A stretch of DNA of 64,000 nt from Bradyrhizobium sp. LHD-71 (GTDB taxonomy: Bacteria > Pseudomonadota > Alphaproteobacteria > Rhizobiales > Xanthobacteraceae). Below, piece by piece: positions 36,990 to 45,259 of the stretch (the stretch's first letter is position 1; each line of letters begins with the position of its first letter). Location: contig NZ_JAVIFX010000011.1 in assembly GCF_031157255.1 (NCBI RefSeq), forward strand, positions 152,008 to 216,007, written 5' to 3'. A program made the translations under genes and the position numbers. The notes beneath the pieces were generated by a model. It did no database searches and was not told where the DNA came from. It saw nothing but the letters and a program-made list of their open reading frames with translations.

Positions 36990-37967
36990 ATGTCAGCGCT
37001 CAGATTTGCAGTCCGCAAGCGCCTGCAAACACTGCAAATTTATTGGGAACTCGTTCGCATCATCGTTCCGGTCACGATCGTGACCGAGGTGATGTCGCGG
37101 ACCGGGCTGATCGAGGCAGCGTCTCCGTCCCTGGCGCCGGTCATGGGGCTTTTCGGTCTACCACCGGAACTGGGGCTGGCCTGGCTGACCGGCATGCTCG
37201 TGGGCATTTGGGGCGCCGTTCCCATGATCTTCACGCTGGTGCCGGTGGCATCGATGAGCGTTGCGGATATGACTGTTTTCTCGGCACTTCTGCTTTTCGC
37301 GCATGGTCTGCCGATCGAGCAGAAGATCATTCAAAAGGCCGGACCGGGATTTGCCGTCACGACACTGATCCGCGTTGCCGGCGGCGTCCTCTACGCCATG
37401 ATGCTCCATCATCTGCTCGCCGCCACCGGCTGGCTGTCGCAAACGCTGGACCCGACTTGGATTCCGGTGGCGGCCTCTACCGATTGGACCGGCTTCTTCA
37501 CCGGGCTGATCGAAGCGCTCATCTTCATGCTCGTCATCCTCATGGCCCTCGCCTGGGGATTGGAGATTCTGAAGTTGTCGGGGCTGATGGCGCTGTTGAT
37601 GAAAATCCTCACGCCTTCGTTGCGCATCGCCGGAATAGAGGGCGAGGCCGGGCAGTTCACCGCCGTGGGCCTGTTTCTTGGCATCTCCTATGGAGGCGGA
37701 TTGCTGATCCGCGAAGCACGGTCAGGCAATGTGTCACCCCGGCAGGTCTTTGTTTCCTGCGTCTTCATGGGGTTCGCACATAGCATTATCGAGGACACGC
37801 TGATCGTCATGGCGCTGGGCGCAGACGTGATCGGTGTGCTTGCCGGACGGATTGTTTTCGCGATCGCTGCAACCGCTCTGATTGCGTGCCTCGTTCGATC
37901 ACTCCCAGATGAGAGCTTTTTTAGATGGGCATTTTTGGCAGAGCCAGACAGCCCGCAGATGAGATGA
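36990..37967 (+). CDS. Nucleoside-recognition (gate) domain membrane protein
   Basis: A 325-residue integral membrane protein with about eight hydrophobic helices. VRIIVPVTIVTEVMSRTGLI and the second-half EGEAGQFTAVGLFLGISYGG match the repeated gate domain seen in spore-maturation proteins SpmA/SpmB and nucleoside carriers. The substrate is unknown. ATG 36990 follows GGAGAG. The divergent Lrp-type regulator suggests an amino-acid-responsive transport role, for example export, but this is inference from context. Confidence 0.75.
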   Translation: MSALRFAVRKRLQTLQIYWELVRIIVPVTIVTEVMSRTGLIEAASPSLAPVMGLFGLPPELGLAWLTGMLVGIWGAVPMIFTLVPVASMSVADMTVFSALLLFAHGLPIEQKIIQKAGPGFAVTTLIRVAGGVLYAMMLHHLLAATGWLSQTLDPTWIPVAASTDWTGFFTGLIEALIFMLVILMALAWGLEILKLSGLMALLMKILTPSLRIAGIEGEAGQFTAVGLFLGISYGGGLLIREARSGNVSPRQVFVSCVFMGFAHSIIEDTLIVMALGADVIGVLAGRIVFAIAATALIACLVRSLPDESFFRWAFLAEPDSPQMR

Positions 37968-38049
37968 AGCGTGCCATGCGAGCAGATTATCACGGTCGTA
38001 GCCGCCGTGGGGGAGCCCTTCGGCAGGTCGCGAAAGCCGGAGTTCGGTA

Positions 38050-38379
38050 TCAGTTCAGCGAGGGATTACGCGGGCGGTAGCTGCCCGACTTGTCTTTCAC
38101 GAAGATTTCGGCGACCTGCGAGTGCCGCACCGGTTCTCCGGAATCGTCAGGCAGAAGGTTCTGCTCCGAGACGTAGGCGATGTACTCGCTGTCGGAATTC
38201 TCGGCGAGCAGGTGATAGAACGGCTGATCCTTATGCGGACGAACTTCCTCGGGGATCGACAGCCACCATTCCTCGGTGTTGTTGAATTCAGGATCGATGT
38301 CGAAGATCACGCCGCGGAACGCAAAGATGCGGTGGCGGACGATCTGGCCGATCTGGAATTTGGCAGTTCTGGTTTTCAT
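38050..38379 (-). CDS. hspQ: Heat shock protein HspQ
   Basis: A 109-residue protein with the YccV-like fold: FQIGQIVRHRIFAFRGVIFD near the N-terminus, DPEFNNTEEWW, then DQPFYHLLAENSDSEYIAYV. In enterobacteria HspQ is a Lon specificity-enhancing factor and binds hemimethylated oriC DNA. The length and motif order match the family throughout. GAGG stands seven nt before ATG 38379. It is transcribed alone. Confidence 0.95.
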   Translation of the reverse strand: MKTRTAKFQIGQIVRHRIFAFRGVIFDIDPEFNNTEEWWLSIPEEVRPHKDQPFYHLLAENSDSEYIAYVSEQNLLPDDSGEPVRHSQVAEIFVKDKSGSYRPRNPSLN

Positions 38380-38574
38380 CGCACCTCGTCGAATAGACCA
38401 GGATTGTGGCCGATGCTAGTGCTCCGCCCCGGAAGTTCGCGAGATCTCGCGGGCGACTCGGCGGCGTGTCGCCAAGTCACTGAAACAAAAGATAAATTAC
38501 AATCTTGACCTTGAGTCTCACGCGCAGTTTCGCCGTCCCGCGGCAGCCTGTTCAGCGTCCAAACATGCCGCCGG

Positions 38575-39525
38575 ATGATCGACGTTCTTAACCTTTCGCT
38601 TCCGTATTTCGGGCTCATTTTTATCGGTTTCGCCTGCGGCAAGTTCAGAAAGCTGCCGGAGACCGGACTGGCGTGGCTCAATTTCTTCTTGCTCTACATC
38701 GCCTTGCCGGCGCTGTTCTTCCGCATCCTGGCGAAGACGCCGTTCGAAGAATTGAACAATCTGCCGTTCGTCATCGCGACCACATGCGCGACGGCGTCAG
38801 CCTTCGCTCTGGCGGCGCTACTTGCATCCGCGATCAGGCGCGGGCGGGTTCGCGAAGCCGTGATGGCGGGGCTCGCGGGCGGCTACGGGAATATCGGCTA
38901 CATGGGGCCAGGGCTGGCGCTGGCGACATTCGGCCCGTCCGCTGCCGTGCCGGTGGCCCTCATCTTCTGTTTCGATAGCATTTTCCTGTTCTCTATCGTG
39001 CCGTTGCTGATGGCTGTGTTCGAACGGACGCGTCGGCCGCTGCTGCCGACGGTCATCAATGTGGCGCGTCAGATCGTATTCCATCCGCTGATCATCGCCT
39101 CGTGGCTCGGCACGCTGGCCGCGGCATTCCATGTCGAGCCGCCCGTCGCCTTAGACCGTACGCTGCAGTTTCTGCAGAACGCAGCGGCTCCGGTGGCGCT
39201 GTTCGCGCTGGGCGTGACGGTTGCGCTGCGACCGTTCGACCGCGTGCCGTGGGAGGTGCCGGCGGTCGTGATAGTCAAATTGCTGGCCCATCCGCTGCTC
39301 GCAGTCGCGATGCTGTCGGTGCTCGGACCGTTCGACAGCCAATGGGTCGCAACCGCGCTCCTGATGGCGTCGCTGCCGCCGGCGCTGAACGCCTTTATCA
39401 TCGCCCGCCAATATGACAGTTGGGTGGAGGCCGCTTCGACTGCAGTGCTGCTGGGCACGATGGCCTCGGTGCTGACGCTGACCACGATCATGTGGCTCTT
39501 GAAGACCGGGCGACTGGGGTTATAG
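38575..39525 (+). CDS. AEC-family transporter (auxin efflux carrier-like)
   Basis: A 316-residue membrane protein with about ten helices in two similar halves. GYGNIGYMGPGLAL and ASLPPALNAFIIARQY correspond to the crossover regions of the auxin efflux carrier/bile-acid superfamily. Bacterial members move carboxylates such as malate or malonate, so the name does not imply auxin transport. Its stop overlaps by 6 nt the 3' end of the convergent hydroxylase gene. Confidence 0.88.
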   Translation: MIDVLNLSLPYFGLIFIGFACGKFRKLPETGLAWLNFFLLYIALPALFFRILAKTPFEELNNLPFVIATTCATASAFALAALLASAIRRGRVREAVMAGLAGGYGNIGYMGPGLALATFGPSAAVPVALIFCFDSIFLFSIVPLLMAVFERTRRPLLPTVINVARQIVFHPLIIASWLGTLAAAFHVEPPVALDRTLQFLQNAAAPVALFALGVTVALRPFDRVPWEVPAVVIVKLLAHPLLAVAMLSVLGPFDSQWVATALLMASLPPALNAFIIARQYDSWVEAASTAVLLGTMASVLTLTTIMWLLKTGRLGL

Positions 39526-40728
39526 CAGCGGCCTGCCGAAAGACGCCGGCGCGATGGCCTGTCGCATGACGAAGCGGCGAAGCGGCCCGATGTCGTGCAG
39601 CGCCTGCATGCTGAGGCTCCGCGCGAACTGCGCCGGCAGCAAATTCGACAGCAGCGAGCGGTTCGCGAGATCAACGACGAACGATCGGCTGGAAACGTCC
39701 AGTCTCCTCCGGCGGCGGTACTCGCTCAGCACAGCATCGTCGCCTGGATCGCGCCCCGACTTGAGCGCGTCGGTCGCTACGGCCGCAATCGCTGCGGCAT
39801 CACGCAGGCCGAGATTGAGACCTTGTGCGCCGATCGGCGGCAGCACGTGCGCGGCTTCGCCGATGAGCGCGATGCGACGTGCGGCGAGGCGCTCGGCCTG
39901 TTCGAAAGCCAGCGGAAAGACATGCCGCGCAGGGTCGATCCGGACCGGGCCGAGATGAAAGTGCGACTGCTTCTCGACTTCGTGGGCGAGTTCGTCGTCG
40001 TCGAACCCCGAAAGCCGCATTGCCTGCTCCGGCTTGGTCACCCAGACGACGCTGGAGCGGTTGCCAGGCAAAGGTACGAACACGCAGGGGCCATCGGCGG
40101 TGTGGAATTCGGTCGATGTGCCGTTGTGCGGCCGGCCGTGGTCGATGTTCAGCGTCAACGCGGACTGAGGAAGTGCGCGCCTGCGGACGTCGATCCCGGC
40201 GGAATGTCGGCAGATCGAGTGCCTGCCATCGCCGCCAATCACGAGCCGGCTTCGCAGCAGTTGGCCCTGCCGGCAGCGGATGGTTGCCGCCGCATCTGAT
40301 GTCTCGACGGCCTCGGCATCGTCGTCGATCCGGATCAGGGCAGGGCATTTGAGCACGCTGGCCTCGAGAGCTTCGACGAGATGGCGGTTCTCGATGTTGT
40401 GGCCGAAGGCATCGAGATCTATTTCCGCGCAATCGAAGCGCAGTTCGGGTGCGTGGATCAGACGGCCGCTAGCGTCGACGAGCCGCATGACGCGAAGTGG
40501 CGCGGCGTGATCGCGGCAGGCCCCCCAGACGTCGAGATCTTGCAGAATCTGCGTCGAGGCGTGCAGCAGCGCGGTGGTGCGGTTGTCGCCATAAGGAGCC
40601 CGGCGGGCGACCAGGGCGGTGCTGGCACCGGCTCGCGCGGCCGCAAGGGCGGCGCTCAGGCCAGCCGGGCCACCGCCGACGACGGCGACGTCGAAGTCCT
40701 TTAGTGGTTTATCCGCTGCAGCGCTCAT
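39520..40728 (-). CDS. UbiH/UbiF/COQ6-family FAD monooxygenase
   Basis: A 402-residue flavoprotein. The N-terminal Rossmann motif VAVVGGGPAGLSAALAAARAG binds FAD. A middle GDGRHSICR matches the DG motif, and GEAAHVLPPIGAQGLNLGLRDA is the second FAD motif diagnostic of ubiquinone-ring hydroxylases. It probably hydroxylates a ring carbon during ubiquinone synthesis (UbiH, UbiF, UbiI or UbiL type; regiospecificity cannot be told). ATG 40728 is preferred over an upstream start at 40764 because the family begins just before the Rossmann strand. Confidence 0.9.
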   Translation of the reverse strand: MSAAADKPLKDFDVAVVGGGPAGLSAALAAARAGASTALVARRAPYGDNRTTALLHASTQILQDLDVWGACRDHAAPLRVMRLVDASGRLIHAPELRFDCAEIDLDAFGHNIENRHLVEALEASVLKCPALIRIDDDAEAVETSDAAATIRCRQGQLLRSRLVIGGDGRHSICRHSAGIDVRRRALPQSALTLNIDHGRPHNGTSTEFHTADGPCVFVPLPGNRSSVVWVTKPEQAMRLSGFDDDELAHEVEKQSHFHLGPVRIDPARHVFPLAFEQAERLAARRIALIGEAAHVLPPIGAQGLNLGLRDAAAIAAVATDALKSGRDPGDDAVLSEYRRRRRLDVSSRSFVVDLANRSLLSNLLPAQFARSLSMQALHDIGPLRRFVMRQAIAPASFGRPLL

Positions 40729-40861
40729 CAAACTACAACTACTCACCCGGACGTCCGGTTTCAATCGGTGCGGCTACTGGACCGGGGGCCGACTTGCCGA
40801 TGCAGGGGTCCTCAAGTTCGTCGAAAATGCAAGCCGATGCGAAATCTGCTAGCTAGCGTCA

Positions 40862-41587
40862 ATGAGCGAGGGCGATTCATCATCGGCGCGACCGACCGTG
40901 CGCGCACGGGCGTTCGCCGTCCATATCTTCACGGCGCTGGGCGCAGGATTTGCCCTGATGGCGCTGCTGGAGGCAGTGCGCAGCCATTGGACAGCGATGT
41001 TTTTTTGGCTTGGGGCGGCGTTGGTGATCGATGCAATCGACGGCTCGTTGGCGCGGCGGCTGCGAGTGGCGGAGGTGCTGCCGAACTGGTCGGGAGATAC
41101 GCTCGATCTGGTCGTCGATTTCACGACCTATGTCTTTGTGCCTGCCTATGCGATCGCCGCGAGCGGATTTCTCGTTCCGCATCTCGCGCCATTCCTCGGC
41201 GTCGCCATCGTCGTCTCCGGCGCGCTCTATTTTGCCGATCTCCGGATGAAGACCGACGACAACCATTTCCGCGGATTTCCGACGCTGTGGAACGTGGCGG
41301 CGTTCTTCCTGTTCCTGCTGCGGCCTTCGCCATGGGTGGCAAGCCTTGCGATCGCCTTTCTGGTGATCGCCACGTTCCTGCCGATCAACGTCATGCATCC
41401 CATCCGCGTGAAGCGGTTTCGCTTCTTCAATATCGCCTTGGTGATGATTGGCGCTGCGTTGTCGGTCATCGTCCTCATACGCAACTTCGATGTACCGGTC
41501 GCGATCACGATCGTTCTTTGTCTGATCGCGATCCATGTGACGTTAAGTGACCTGATTATCCGACTGGTCCGGAAGGAACGATCGTGA
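40862..41587 (+). CDS. pcs: Phosphatidylcholine synthase
   Basis: A 241-residue membrane enzyme that condenses CDP-diacylglycerol with choline to form phosphatidylcholine, a lipid important for rhizobial symbiosis. The CDP-alcohol phosphatidyltransferase motif appears as DAIDGSLARRLRV followed by SGDTLDLVVDFTTY, with the Asp ligands in place. About eight helices follow, and DNHFRGFPTLWN is typical of Pcs. It is divergent from the UbiH-type gene. Confidence 0.9.
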   Translation: MSEGDSSSARPTVRARAFAVHIFTALGAGFALMALLEAVRSHWTAMFFWLGAALVIDAIDGSLARRLRVAEVLPNWSGDTLDLVVDFTTYVFVPAYAIAASGFLVPHLAPFLGVAIVVSGALYFADLRMKTDDNHFRGFPTLWNVAAFFLFLLRPSPWVASLAIAFLVIATFLPINVMHPIRVKRFRFFNIALVMIGAALSVIVLIRNFDVPVAITIVLCLIAIHVTLSDLIIRLVRKERS

Positions 41588-41681
41588 GCGCGAGCTCGCG
41601 ATCGCCGGCGCGCAAGCGGAGGCGGGGTTGTCCTGACCGCGTCTTCGCCATAGGCTCGCCGGTACAAACTGGAGCAGTGCA

Positions 41682-42656
41682 ATGGCTAAGGCGGTAAGGG
41701 TGCATCAGACGGGAGGGCCGGAGGTCCTCACCTATGAAGACGTCGAAGTGCCTGCACCCGGCAAGGGTGAAGTGCGCATTCGCCAGCGCGCCTGCGGACT
41801 GAATTTCATCGACACCTATTTCCGCACCGGACTTTACAAGGCGCCGTCGCTGCCTTTCATCGCTGGTAACGAAGCCTCCGGCGATGTCATCGATGTCGGT
41901 CCGGGCGTCACCGGCTTTCACCCTGGTGACCGCGTCGCCTACACGTTCGGCCTCGGCGGATACGCGAGCGAGCGTGTCATGCCCGCGGACCGGCTGGTGA
42001 AGCTGCCGGATATGATCACCTACGAACAGGCTGCAGTGCTGATGCTGAAAGGCCTGACCGTTCATTACCTCCTGCACAAGACGTTCAAGGTCGAGCCCGG
42101 CCAGAATGTGCTGATCCACGCGGCCGCCGGCGGCATCGGTTTGCTGGCCTGCCAGTGGGCCAAGGCGCTCGGCGCCAATGTGATCGGCACCGTCGGCTCG
42201 AGGGAAAAGGCCGATCTGGCCGCACACAACGGCTGCGATCACGTCATCCTCTACAACGAGACCGATTTCGTCGCCGAAGTGAAGAAGATCACCCGCGGTG
42301 ATCTCTGCAACGTCGTCTATGATGGTGTTGGCAAGGCGACGTTTCCCGGTTCACTCGATTGTCTCCGGCCGCTCGGCATGTTCGTCAGCTTTGGCAACGC
42401 CTCGGGCGTCGTGCCGCCTTTCTCAATTGGCGAATTGCAGCGTCGCGGCTCGCTGTTTGCGACCCGGCCGACGCTGAACGACTATATAGCCAAGCGTCGC
42501 GATCTATTGGAGGCGGCCGACACGATGTTCGCCGCCGTTATCAGCGGCAGCCTGCAGGTGCCGATCCATCACGCCTATGCGCTGAAGGACGCTGCGAAGG
42601 CACATCGCGATCTGGAAAGCCGCGCGACCACCGGCGCGTCGATCCTGAAGCCATAG
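41682..42656 (+). CDS. NADPH:quinone oxidoreductase (zinc-independent MDR)
   Basis: A 324-residue QorA-type enzyme that reduces quinones with NADPH in one-electron steps. It has GLNFIDTYFRTGLY and LPFIAGNEASGDV in the N-terminal domain. The cofactor loop is VLIHAAAGGIGLLACQWAKA, with NADPH-preferring VGSREKADLA after strand 2. There are no structural or catalytic zinc ligands. The length matches the family. It is a single gene 94 nt after pcs. Confidence 0.93.
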   Translation: MAKAVRVHQTGGPEVLTYEDVEVPAPGKGEVRIRQRACGLNFIDTYFRTGLYKAPSLPFIAGNEASGDVIDVGPGVTGFHPGDRVAYTFGLGGYASERVMPADRLVKLPDMITYEQAAVLMLKGLTVHYLLHKTFKVEPGQNVLIHAAAGGIGLLACQWAKALGANVIGTVGSREKADLAAHNGCDHVILYNETDFVAEVKKITRGDLCNVVYDGVGKATFPGSLDCLRPLGMFVSFGNASGVVPPFSIGELQRRGSLFATRPTLNDYIAKRRDLLEAADTMFAAVISGSLQVPIHHAYALKDAAKAHRDLESRATTGASILKP

Positions 42657-42734
42657 CGTTCAAGCGCGACATCTGACTTTCATATCTGCTTCGCAACGAG
42701 TTCTCGGAAGCGACGGGCGCGCCATGTCATAAAG

Positions 42735-42885
42735 TTGTCGGGTCGGCCGCGGTCGTCCATCACCGCCTTTGAACGTTCGCCCGACGCCGGCAAGGGGCTC
42801 GCGCGACATGCGCGTTCGCTGGGCGTTCGAAGAAGTGGGCCAGTCTTACGACATTCGTCTGCTTTCATTCGAAGCGATGAGGGAG
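42735..42885 (+). pseudogene. Glutathione S-transferase N-terminal remnant
   Basis: ITAFERSPDAGKGLAR (from 42759) and then DMRVRWAFEEVGQSYDIRLL are consecutive parts of a GST N-terminal thioredoxin-fold domain, but they lie in two different frames, with an indel near 42805. After SFEAMRE the similarity disappears. The remaining roughly 80% of a GST is missing. No start codon with a ribosome binding site is retained. It is clearly a relic. Confidence 0.75.
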
Positions 42886-43091
42886 CGCGCATCTGGGATG
42901 CCCGAGATGACAGACAGGTTCGCTTCGGCGACCTTCGCAAAACGAGTCAACGCGGTGAGATTTGGCGCATATCAAATTTGAGTTGCATTGCCGATATCAA
43001 GCTTAACGGTGATCTAAGATTCCCATCAATTGCATTGTGTCGCGTTAAGCAGGATCATCCTTCACGAGACGGTTCGGAGGAGGAACTCGCC

Positions 43092-43253
43092 ATGACCCTG
43101 CAAAACGCCTTGGCGATCTATCTGCATTTTTGGATGATGGATGGCCCTCTCAATGACCGCGACGAACAAGTAGTCGAAGCGGCGGTGAAACTCATTGAAC
43201 AAGAGGCACGGAAGGCAATCGTGGTGTATTCGCAAGACCATAAAGGGCAGTAG
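43092..43253 (+). CDS. 53-residue small protein, unknown
   Basis: The ATG at 43092 is preceded at ideal distance (8 nt) by GGAGGAGG (43076-43083), one of the best Shine-Dalgarno sequences in the window. The product begins MTLQNALAIYLHFWMMDG and continues with an amphipathic, acidic-basic helix region (DRDEQVVEAAVKLIEQEARK). It shows no signal peptide, clear membrane helix or known motif. It is likely a real small soluble protein; the function is unknown. Confidence 0.65.
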   Translation: MTLQNALAIYLHFWMMDGPLNDRDEQVVEAAVKLIEQEARKAIVVYSQDHKGQ

Positions 43254-43362
43254 CCGTACAATGCCACCCCACACTGTCCAGCTGTCCGTCGTTGAACCTC
43301 AAGTCCGAAACCTCGAGAAGCACGCGATAGTCTGAAGGGAATCCTCTGATTGGGGACAGGAC

Positions 43363-43779
43363 CTAGTCCAATACCTTCTGCAGGCAGACCGAGCGGGTGT
43401 CGCTATATCCGAGCTGTTCGTAGAAGCTCGCGGCCTGAGCGTTGTCGGCGCGCACCAGCAGTTGGACCTTCCACACACCGCGCTGCTTCAACCAGCCTTC
43501 GGCGGCCTGCATCATCGTCCGGCCAAGGCCGCTGCGCTGCCGCTCAGGCGCAATCGCGACGTAATAGACCCAGCCGCGATGACCGTCTTCCCCGACCATC
43601 GCGCTGGCCACGATCTGTCCGCCGTCGAGCCCGACCAGCACGGTTGAGTGCGCGTCGCGCCGAGCAAAGGCGATATCGCGTCCCGGATCATTCCATGGCC
43701 GCGCAACACCCGAGGCGTGCCACAGCGCGACGACGTGTGAAATGTCGTCGTCGGTGATATCGCGAATTGCCAGGTTCAT
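43363..43779 (-). CDS. ypeA: GNAT acetyltransferase, YpeA type
   Basis: A 138-residue N-acetyltransferase. ALWHASGVARPWNDPGRDI matches the YpeA signature (LWxxxxLxRPWNDP). The acetyl-CoA loop reads IAPERQRSGLGRTMMQAA (R/Q-x-x-G-x-G/A), and ADNAQAASFYEQLGY closes the fold. The acceptor is unknown. ATG 43779 has GGAG at the correct distance; an ATG at 43785 lies too close to it. Confidence 0.88.
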   Translation of the reverse strand: MNLAIRDITDDDISHVVALWHASGVARPWNDPGRDIAFARRDAHSTVLVGLDGGQIVASAMVGEDGHRGWVYYVAIAPERQRSGLGRTMMQAAEGWLKQRGVWKVQLLVRADNAQAASFYEQLGYSDTRSVCLQKVLD

Positions 43780-43834
43780 CGTCATTCTCCGAAATAAAAC
43801 GTTGTGCGGTTGGGAGAGGCGCATCCTCTAGAGT

Positions 43835-45031
43835 TCACGCCACGCAGCGTGCAGCGCCCATGCGCGTCAGGATGGCGTCAAGGCCTTCGATCATCTCGGC
43901 GACCTCTTCGCGTTTGAGGTTCAACGCCGGCATGAACCGCAGTGAATCCGGGCGAGGGGAGTTCAACAGCAAGCCGTCCTTGAGCGCGGCAGTGACGACG
44001 TCTGAACCGATCGGCCGCTTCAGGTCGAGCGCCAGCAGCAGGCCTTCACCGCGGACGCCGCCAAGACCGTGCCGCGCCGACAGCCGCTGCAGCTCGCTCG
44101 CGAGCAACAGACCCGTCTCGGCAACCGACTTCAGGAAATCCCCCTCGGCGATTTCGTTCAGGACTGCGAGCCCGGCCGCGCACATCAGCGGGTTGCCGTT
44201 GAAGGTGCCGCCCTGGTCGCCGTGCTCGAAGCACGAGGCCTTGTTTGTCGCAAGCAGCGCGCCAAGCGGCACACCGCCGCCGATGCCTTTGCCGAGCGTC
44301 ATGATGTCCGGCGTGATGCCCGCATGCTCGTAATGGAACAGCTTGCCCGTGCGCCCCATGCCCGTCTGGATTTCATCGAGAATGAGAAGGAGGCCGTGCT
44401 GCTCGGTGAGAGCGCGCAGCTCGCGCAGGAATTCGTTGGTCGCCGGCCAGACGCCGGCTTCACCCTGCACAGGCTCCAGCATGACGGCGATCGTTTTCGC
44501 GTGAATCAGGCTTTTCACTGACTCGAGGTCGTTCAGTCGCGCTTTGTGGAATCCCGGCACTTTCGGTTCGAACAGCGGCTCGAAACTCGACTTGCCCGAG
44601 GCTGACATGGTCGCCAGCGTCCGGCCGTGAAAACTGCCGTCGAACGTGATGATTTCGAACGCGCCATCCTTGTGCAGCGAGCCATACTTCCGCGCGAGCT
44701 TGATAGCGCCCTCGTTAGCTTCCGCACCGGAGTTGGTGAAAAAGACCTGATCGAAGCAGCTTTTCTCCGTCAAAGCCTTCGCGAGCGCGAGGCTCGGCTC
44801 GTTGTAGAACGCCGGACTTGGCGTCAGCAGCTTCGCGGCTTGCACGGACAGGGCAGCGACAAGCGCTGGCGGCGAGTGGCCGAGGCTGTTGACGGCCCAG
44901 CCCTGTACGAAATCGAGATAGCGCCTGCCTTGATCATCGAAGAGGTACGAACCTTCACCGCGCACGAAGACCACCGGCGGGCGGGCCGTGATGTTCATCA
45001 AGGCGTCGAACGAATGCGTCGCGATGGTCAT
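43835..45031 (-). CDS. argD: Acetylornithine/acetyl-lysine-type aminotransferase (ArgD-like)
   Basis: A 398-residue class III PLP aminotransferase. The motifs are [20 protein letters not shown] (phosphate and substrate loop), [14 protein letters not shown] (PLP-binding Asp) and [11 protein letters not shown] (Schiff-base Lys). Length and pattern fit ArgD, which converts N-acetylglutamate semialdehyde to acetylornithine in arginine synthesis and can also serve the succinyl-DAP step of lysine synthesis. No argF follows it here (a YpeA-type gene does), so other class III activities are possible. GGAGAG precedes ATG 45031. An arginine-rich leader ORF and a terminator hairpin lie directly upstream, which strongly supports an arginine-pathway role. 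Confidence 0.87.
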   Translation of the reverse strand: MTIATHSFDALMNITARPPVVFVRGEGSYLFDDQGRRYLDFVQGWAVNSLGHSPPALVAALSVQAAKLLTPSPAFYNEPSLALAKALTEKSCFDQVFFTNSGAEANEGAIKLARKYGSLHKDGAFEIITFDGSFHGRTLATMSASGKSSFEPLFEPKVPGFHKARLNDLESVKSLIHAKTIAVMLEPVQGEAGVWPATNEFLRELRALTEQHGLLLILDEIQTGMGRTGKLFHYEHAGITPDIMTLGKGIGGGVPLGALLATNKASCFEHGDQGGTFNGNPLMCAAGLAVLNEIAEGDFLKSVAETGLLLASELQRLSARHGLGGVRGEGLLLALDLKRPIGSDVVTAALKDGLLLNSPRPDSLRFMPALNLKREEVAEMIEGLDAILTRMGAARCVA

Positions 45032-45060
45032 GGCAGTCTCTCCGATGGTTGCTTGGTGGA

Positions 45061-45101
45061 CCAAAACGCAAGAAGGCCGCACGTTGAGGGTGCGGCCTTC
45101 T
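45061..45101 (-). terminator. Terminator/attenuator hairpin in argD leader
   Basis: On the minus strand a perfect 12-bp stem, AGAAGGCCGCAC with GTGCGGCCTTCT, closes a 7-nt loop and is followed by TGCGTTTTGG. It lies 30 nt before the argD start and 26 nt after the stop of the Arg-rich leader ORF. It could end the upstream rimO transcript, act as an attenuator for argD, or both. Confidence 0.8.
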
Positions 45102-45127
45102 CGAAAACTTGCTGATTTTTGGAGCGT

Positions 45128-45217
45128 TCAGCTTCGTCGTCGGACACGGCGCGACCCATCATCGTCGAACGAGCGACGACGGAAGGTGGCGCGACGGATG
45201 GTCCGGTTGAAAGTCAT
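45128..45217 (-). CDS. Arginine-rich leader peptide upstream of argD
   Basis: A 29-codon ORF from ATG 45217 to TGA 45128. It encodes 11 Arg, at positions 5, 8, 9, 13, 14, 15, 23, 24, 26, 27 and 28 (clusters RRR at 13-15 and RRVRRR at 23-28). A possible promoter would place the transcript start at or next to the ATG, so it may be translated without a ribosome binding site, as known for the tryptophan leader peptide of Sinorhizobium. A terminator hairpin and argD follow. The arrangement is that of a ribosome-mediated attenuator sensing charged tRNA-Arg. Caution: the region is self-complementary, so the opposite strand is Arg-rich too; conservation has not been tested. Confidence 0.65.
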   Translation of the reverse strand: MTFNRTIRRATFRRRSFDDDGSRRVRRRS

Positions 45218-45223
45218 GATGCG

Positions 45224-45254
45224 CCGATACATCCGCGACGCCAGGATTGTCAAG
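45224..45254 (-). promoter_or_regulatory. Candidate promoter of the argD leader
   Basis: On the minus strand, CTTGACA (45254-45248) matches the rhizobial -35 consensus. TGTATCGG (45231-45224) supplies a partial -10 at a spacing of about 17-19 nt. The predicted start falls near 45217, the A of the leader ORF start codon. The -10 match is weak. Confidence 0.45.
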
Positions 45255-45259
45255 GGCTA

